Part shown: one piece after another, positions 5,587 to 8,763 of the stretch
Numbering within the stretch: position 1 is the stretch's first letter
Layout of the letters: every line of letters starts with the position of its first letter
From: an uncultured Rikenellaceae bacterium
Lineage (GTDB): Bacteria > Bacteroidota > Bacteroidia > Bacteroidales > Rikenellaceae
Direction of reading: 5' to 3'
Length of the DNA stretch: 8,763 bases
Assembly (NCBI GenBank): GCA_949284665.1
Contig: CASDWR010000249.1
Coordinates: 1 to 8,763 of the forward strand
The notes under the pieces: model-generated
Told to the model about the DNA's origin: nothing
Databases searched by the model: none
Seen by the model: only the letters and a program-made list of their open reading frames with translations
Made by a program: the position numbers and the translations under genes

Positions 5587-8142
5587 CTAAAAATCCATTC
5601 CCATCATGAAGTGGAAGTGCCCGCCGCTCTTCTTGGTGGCGTTGACTGCCCGGTCGAAACCGTATCCCCAGTCGACACCGATCATACCTACAACCGGCAG
5701 ATAGAGGCGGACACCCACGCCCAATGACCGTTTCAATTTGAACGGATCGAACTCTTGCCACGATCTGAAAGCATTACCACCTTCCGCAAATACCAGACCA
5801 TATATCTGTGATTGCGGTTGCATGATAACAGGGTAACGTAACTCGACGGTGTATTTATTGTATGCGTTGGCATAAGTTGTGCCAGTTGCATCATATGGAG
5901 TCAACGAACTGTCTTCGTATCCTCTCAAACCGATAATGTCCACACCGTATATGTTGTACCCAGACATGCCGTCACCACCGACATCATAACCTTCGAAAGG
6001 CGATTGTTTGTATCTGTTGTAATATCCGAGATATCCCATCTCTGCTTTGGTCATCAATACAAGTTTGTTGTTTTTCGTCAGCGGGAAATACCATTGGGCT
6101 TTTGCATTCCACTTGTGATACTCGATCCACTTGTAGAGGCGGATATCGGTATTGCTCATGTTCTTATAATCTTTCCCGTCGAACAGCGAGTAGGGTGGAG
6201 TCAGAGTCAGGGAGAGTGAGAACTCGGATCCGGAACTTGGATATATCGGTTGGTTGACCGTGTTGCGCGCGAATACCGTACGGAAAGTCAAAATGTTGGA
6301 ACGACCATCCGAAAATTTGAAATATCCTGCCCAATTTTTCAATTTATAGGATTGATAGCCAATTTCGTTATATATGGTAAAGTTCGGGTCCGGCCATGTG
6401 AGACGTCGGCCTATGCCGACAGCCACACCATTCGTCCGGAAATAACTGGTCGCTTGCCGAACGATACCGCCGAAATAGTAGGCATCCGTTTGTTCGGAAT
6501 AGTGTGCCGAAATGGTCAGTGAATTCGGTTTCTTGCCGCCGAGCCAAGGTTCCGTAAATCCTAACATGAATGTCTTGTAATACGAACCGTTCGTTTGTGC
6601 GCGAATTGTCAATTGCTGGTTTTGGCCTTGAGGGTAGGGACGCCATTGCCCCTTTTTGAAAAAATTCTTAATGGACAAATTGTTCAGTTGGACTCCGACC
6701 GAACCTACGAACATGCCGGCACCCCAACCACCCGAAATTTCGAACCGGTCACTTGCTACTTCGGTCAACGGCCACGATATGTCTACCAGGTTTTCGTTCG
6801 GCAAGTCTCGAATTTCAGGCATGAGAGCTTGTGCATCGAAGTGTTGCATTTGTGATAGCTGGCGCATTGTCTGCATAATCAGAGCTCTATTGTACAACTC
6901 ACCCGGGCGAGTATACAATTCCCGGCGGATCACTTCGTCGTCCACACGCAGGTTGCCGCTGATATTGACATTGTTTATGGTGTATTGTTTCCCTTCAAAA
7001 ATTTTGATTTCCAAGTCAATGGAATCTTTCCCTACCACGATTTCCGTCGGCGTGACGTTTGAAGTGAGGTATCCGTCGTTCTGATACATCGACTTCACTT
7101 GCGTCATATCTTCCGGGTTCTCTTCCGAACCGATTCCCAACCGTTTTTTAATGGTTTTGCTGTCGTATACGTCTCCTTTTTTGATGCCGAGAATCATATT
7201 GAGGTAATCGGTCGGGTACTTGCTGTTCCCAACCCATTCGACATCCCTGATATAAAACTTGTCCCCTTCAGCCAGCTCGATGTCGATGCCGATTCGATTA
7301 TCGCTGATTGCATAGATAGAGTCCCTGACTACCATTGCATTCCGATATCCTTTCGAGTTGTAGAAATCGATGATGTTGTTTTTGTCGGTTTCGTACTCGT
7401 CGCTCTTGAACTTGCTGCTCTGGAAAAAGTTGATGCTTTTCTGGTGGGTTTTTTTCATCGTTCGTCTCAACCGCGAGTCGGGAAAGACCTGGTTCCCTTC
7501 GAAATTGATTTCGCCGATTTTTACTCGTTGTTTCTTGTCCACAACGAACGTAACGATCACTCTGTTCTCCATCAAGGTGTCGTTTTCGATGGTCGGCGTA
7601 ACTTCCACATTGCGGAATCCCTTGTCGATAAAGTGCTTGCTGATGAGATAGCAATTTTTGGTCATCACATGATCGGAATATTCGGTTCCGCGGCGTAGTT
7701 CGAGATCTTCGAGAAGCGTTGATGCTTCACCTTTTCTGACACCGTCGAATTTCCATTGGGAAACACGAGGCCGTTCTTTCAGATATATCTCCAGATTTAC
7801 ACTGTCACCTACGATTTCGGCCACTACCTTGACATCCGAAAAAAGCCGTTGGTTCCACAATCGGGTCACGGCAGCCGATATGTCTTCACCAGGGATAAAT
7901 ATGGTCATACCCCGGGAGAGACCCGATGAGGCAACCAGATAGTCAGGAACGGCATATTTGATACCCTTGATTTCGACCTGGTTGATGATGTAGGATCGCG
8001 GAGAACGATAATCGATCATCGGGGCGTTTTCGGAGGACGATTCGTTTTTGGAAACGATGGTGGTATCGGCCTCTTGTGCAAAAACGGACTGCCCGATAAA
8101 AGTCAATGCAAAAAGGAGGAGTGTCAGGGCTCGGGTTTTCAT
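5587..8142 (-). CDS. bamA: BamA, outer-membrane protein assembly factor
   Basis: BamA inserts and folds beta-barrel proteins into the outer membrane. The 851-residue product starts at the ATG at 8142, which directly gives a signal peptide (M-K-T-R-A-L-T-L-L-L, cleavage near V-F-A|Q). A TTG at 8160 would add six residues before it and is less likely. Five POTRA domains are visible at about residues 50-121, 124-202, 205-291, 294-383 and 385-460, with the usual G-N and R-x-x-G-x-x-Y patterns (for example T-R-P-G-E-L-Y-N). The 16-strand barrel follows from about 464, with the loop-6 motif as L-R-G-Y at 739-742, and the protein ends in an aromatic residue (M-G-M-D-F) as the C-terminal beta-signal requires. 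It lies 14 nt after uppS and 26 nt before an OmpH/Skp chaperone gene, an order that fits envelope assembly. No frameshift or missing domain is seen. Confidence 0.95.
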   Translation of the reverse strand: MKTRALTLLLFALTFIGQSVFAQEADTTIVSKNESSSENAPMIDYRSPRSYIINQVEIKGIKYAVPDYLVASSGLSRGMTIFIPGEDISAAVTRLWNQRLFSDVKVVAEIVGDSVNLEIYLKERPRVSQWKFDGVRKGEASTLLEDLELRRGTEYSDHVMTKNCYLISKHFIDKGFRNVEVTPTIENDTLMENRVIVTFVVDKKQRVKIGEINFEGNQVFPDSRLRRTMKKTHQKSINFFQSSKFKSDEYETDKNNIIDFYNSKGYRNAMVVRDSIYAISDNRIGIDIELAEGDKFYIRDVEWVGNSKYPTDYLNMILGIKKGDVYDSKTIKKRLGIGSEENPEDMTQVKSMYQNDGYLTSNVTPTEIVVGKDSIDLEIKIFEGKQYTINNVNISGNLRVDDEVIRRELYTRPGELYNRALIMQTMRQLSQMQHFDAQALMPEIRDLPNENLVDISWPLTEVASDRFEISGGWGAGMFVGSVGVQLNNLSIKNFFKKGQWRPYPQGQNQQLTIRAQTNGSYYKTFMLGFTEPWLGGKKPNSLTISAHYSEQTDAYYFGGIVRQATSYFRTNGVAVGIGRRLTWPDPNFTIYNEIGYQSYKLKNWAGYFKFSDGRSNILTFRTVFARNTVNQPIYPSSGSEFSLSLTLTPPYSLFDGKDYKNMSNTDIRLYKWIEYHKWNAKAQWYFPLTKNNKLVLMTKAEMGYLGYYNRYKQSPFEGYDVGGDGMSGYNIYGVDIIGLRGYEDSSLTPYDATGTTYANAYNKYTVELRYPVIMQPQSQIYGLVFAEGGNAFRSWQEFDPFKLKRSLGVGVRLYLPVVGMIGVDWGYGFDRAVNATKKSGGHFHFMMGMDF

Positions 8143-8156
8143 TACGATACTGTGTG

Positions 8157-8763
8157 TCAATCTTCTTGTTTTTTTGTATTAGTTAACAAACCGTAACGGC
8201 GTTCGCGACCGGCATATGCCTGTAATGCTTTCATGAAATCGTCGCGGCCGAAATCAGGCCAGTATGTGGGGGTAAAATATAGCTCGCTGTATGCGCTTTG
8301 CCATAGCAGGAAGTTGCTCAACCGACAGTCTCCGCCCGTACGGATAATCAGATCGGGATCTGGGATCCCATGTGTGTACAAATTCGCAGAGATCGTGTCG
8401 GCATCGATGTTTTCCGGGGACAACGCTCCTTGGCATATACGATCTACGATATGTCTTACCGTTTGAACGATCTCTTCTCTCGAACCGTAATTAAAAGCAA
8501 GCGATAGGGTCAATGTAGAATTGCCGGCTGTTTCGTTTTCGATTTTTTCGAGATGTGTACGTACTTCGGGCGCAATTTCTTCACGATTGCCTATAATCCG
8601 GACACAGACTCCCTGGGCTTTGAGTTCCGCAGTTTCGTTCACCACGCTTTTGCAGAACAATTCCATCAACATCTGTACTTCTTCTTTCGGACGACCGCGA
8701 TTTTCAGTCGAAAAGACATAAAGAGTCAGATATCGAACACCTGCCTCACGTGAAGACTTGATA
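8157..8763 (-). CDS. uppS: Isoprenyl transferase (undecaprenyl diphosphate synthase), 5' end outside window
   Basis: This cis-prenyltransferase adds isopentenyl diphosphate units to farnesyl diphosphate, making the C55 lipid carrier for peptidoglycan and surface polysaccharides. About 201 C-terminal residues are visible. The first 40-50, with the D-G-N-G-R catalytic motif, lie beyond the right edge. Visible family blocks are V-R-Y-L-T-L-Y-V-F-S-T-E-N near the edge, F-N-Y-G-S-R-E-E-I, D-P-D-L-I-I-R-T-G-G, R-L-S-N-F-L-L-W-Q-S-A-Y-S-E-L-Y-F, W-P-D-F and R-E-R-R-Y-G. The acidic residue of S-E-L-Y-F that helps bind metal is present. Two positions are unusual: the motif normally read S-T-E-N-W-x-R-P is T-E-N-R-G-R-P, and after R-T-G-G the usual E is D followed by C. 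The gene ends 14 nt before bamA and heads the visible operon. Confidence 0.93.
   Translation of the reverse strand, partial: IKSSREAGVRYLTLYVFSTENRGRPKEEVQMLMELFCKSVVNETAELKAQGVCVRIIGNREEIAPEVRTHLEKIENETAGNSTLTLSLAFNYGSREEIVQTVRHIVDRICQGALSPENIDADTISANLYTHGIPDPDLIIRTGGDCRLSNFLLWQSAYSELYFTPTYWPDFGRDDFMKALQAYAGRERRYGLLTNTKKQED

Noticed and set aside
7099..7698. Long plus-strand frame opposite bamA
   Set aside because: It is the antisense shadow of the POTRA-coding region; the minus-strand frame is unequivocally BamA.
8143..8160. TTG start for bamA overlapping the uppS stop
   Set aside because: The ATG at 8142 begins directly with a standard signal peptide; the six extra residues would only precede it.
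1..8763. CRISPR array, tRNA, rRNA, insertion sequence or integrase
   Set aside because: No regularly spaced direct repeats, cloverleaf-like segments, transposase or recombinase motifs were seen on either strand.

Overview
This window comes from a Gram-negative member of the Bacteroidota, most likely order Bacteroidales. The evidence is a BamA with five POTRA domains followed directly by two OmpH/Skp genes and preceded by uppS, a Bacteroidota-type OstA/LptA-like protein with a long linker, and a degraded TonB-receptor-type outer-membrane barrel. I cannot resolve the genus from the sequence.

Layout. (1) 1-1810, plus strand: an OstA/LptA-like lipopolysaccharide-transport protein, cut at the left edge, with an unusual Asp-Ser-rich repetitive linker in its middle. 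(2) 1811-4481: a decayed accessory stretch between two envelope loci. It holds a minus-strand outer-membrane barrel gene missing its N-terminus, frameshifted near 3460 and apparently truncated at its C-terminus. Fused head to tail with it is an AT-rich C-terminal nuclease/toxin domain of the polymorphic-toxin (CdiA-CT or phage MuF tail) kind, itself frameshifted near 3832. About 175 bp with nothing recognisable follow, then a strong minus-strand intrinsic terminator. (3) 4482-8763, minus strand: uppS (cut at the right edge) - bamA - ompH/skp - ompH/skp, tightly spaced (14, 26 and 11 nt gaps) and ending at the terminator at 4398-4434, so very probably one transcription unit.

How the genes work together. 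UppS makes the undecaprenyl diphosphate lipid carrier used for peptidoglycan and surface polysaccharide. The two Skp-like periplasmic chaperones hold unfolded outer-membrane proteins. BamA inserts those proteins into the outer membrane. The OstA-like protein belongs to the LPS-transport bridge. The intact genes are therefore all envelope-building housekeeping functions.

I do not see a complete novel system here. The most informative part is the broken island at 1971-4220: an orphan toxin C-terminus joined to a receptor fragment with no visible immunity gene, plus two frameshifts whose probable mutational steps can be read from the sequence.
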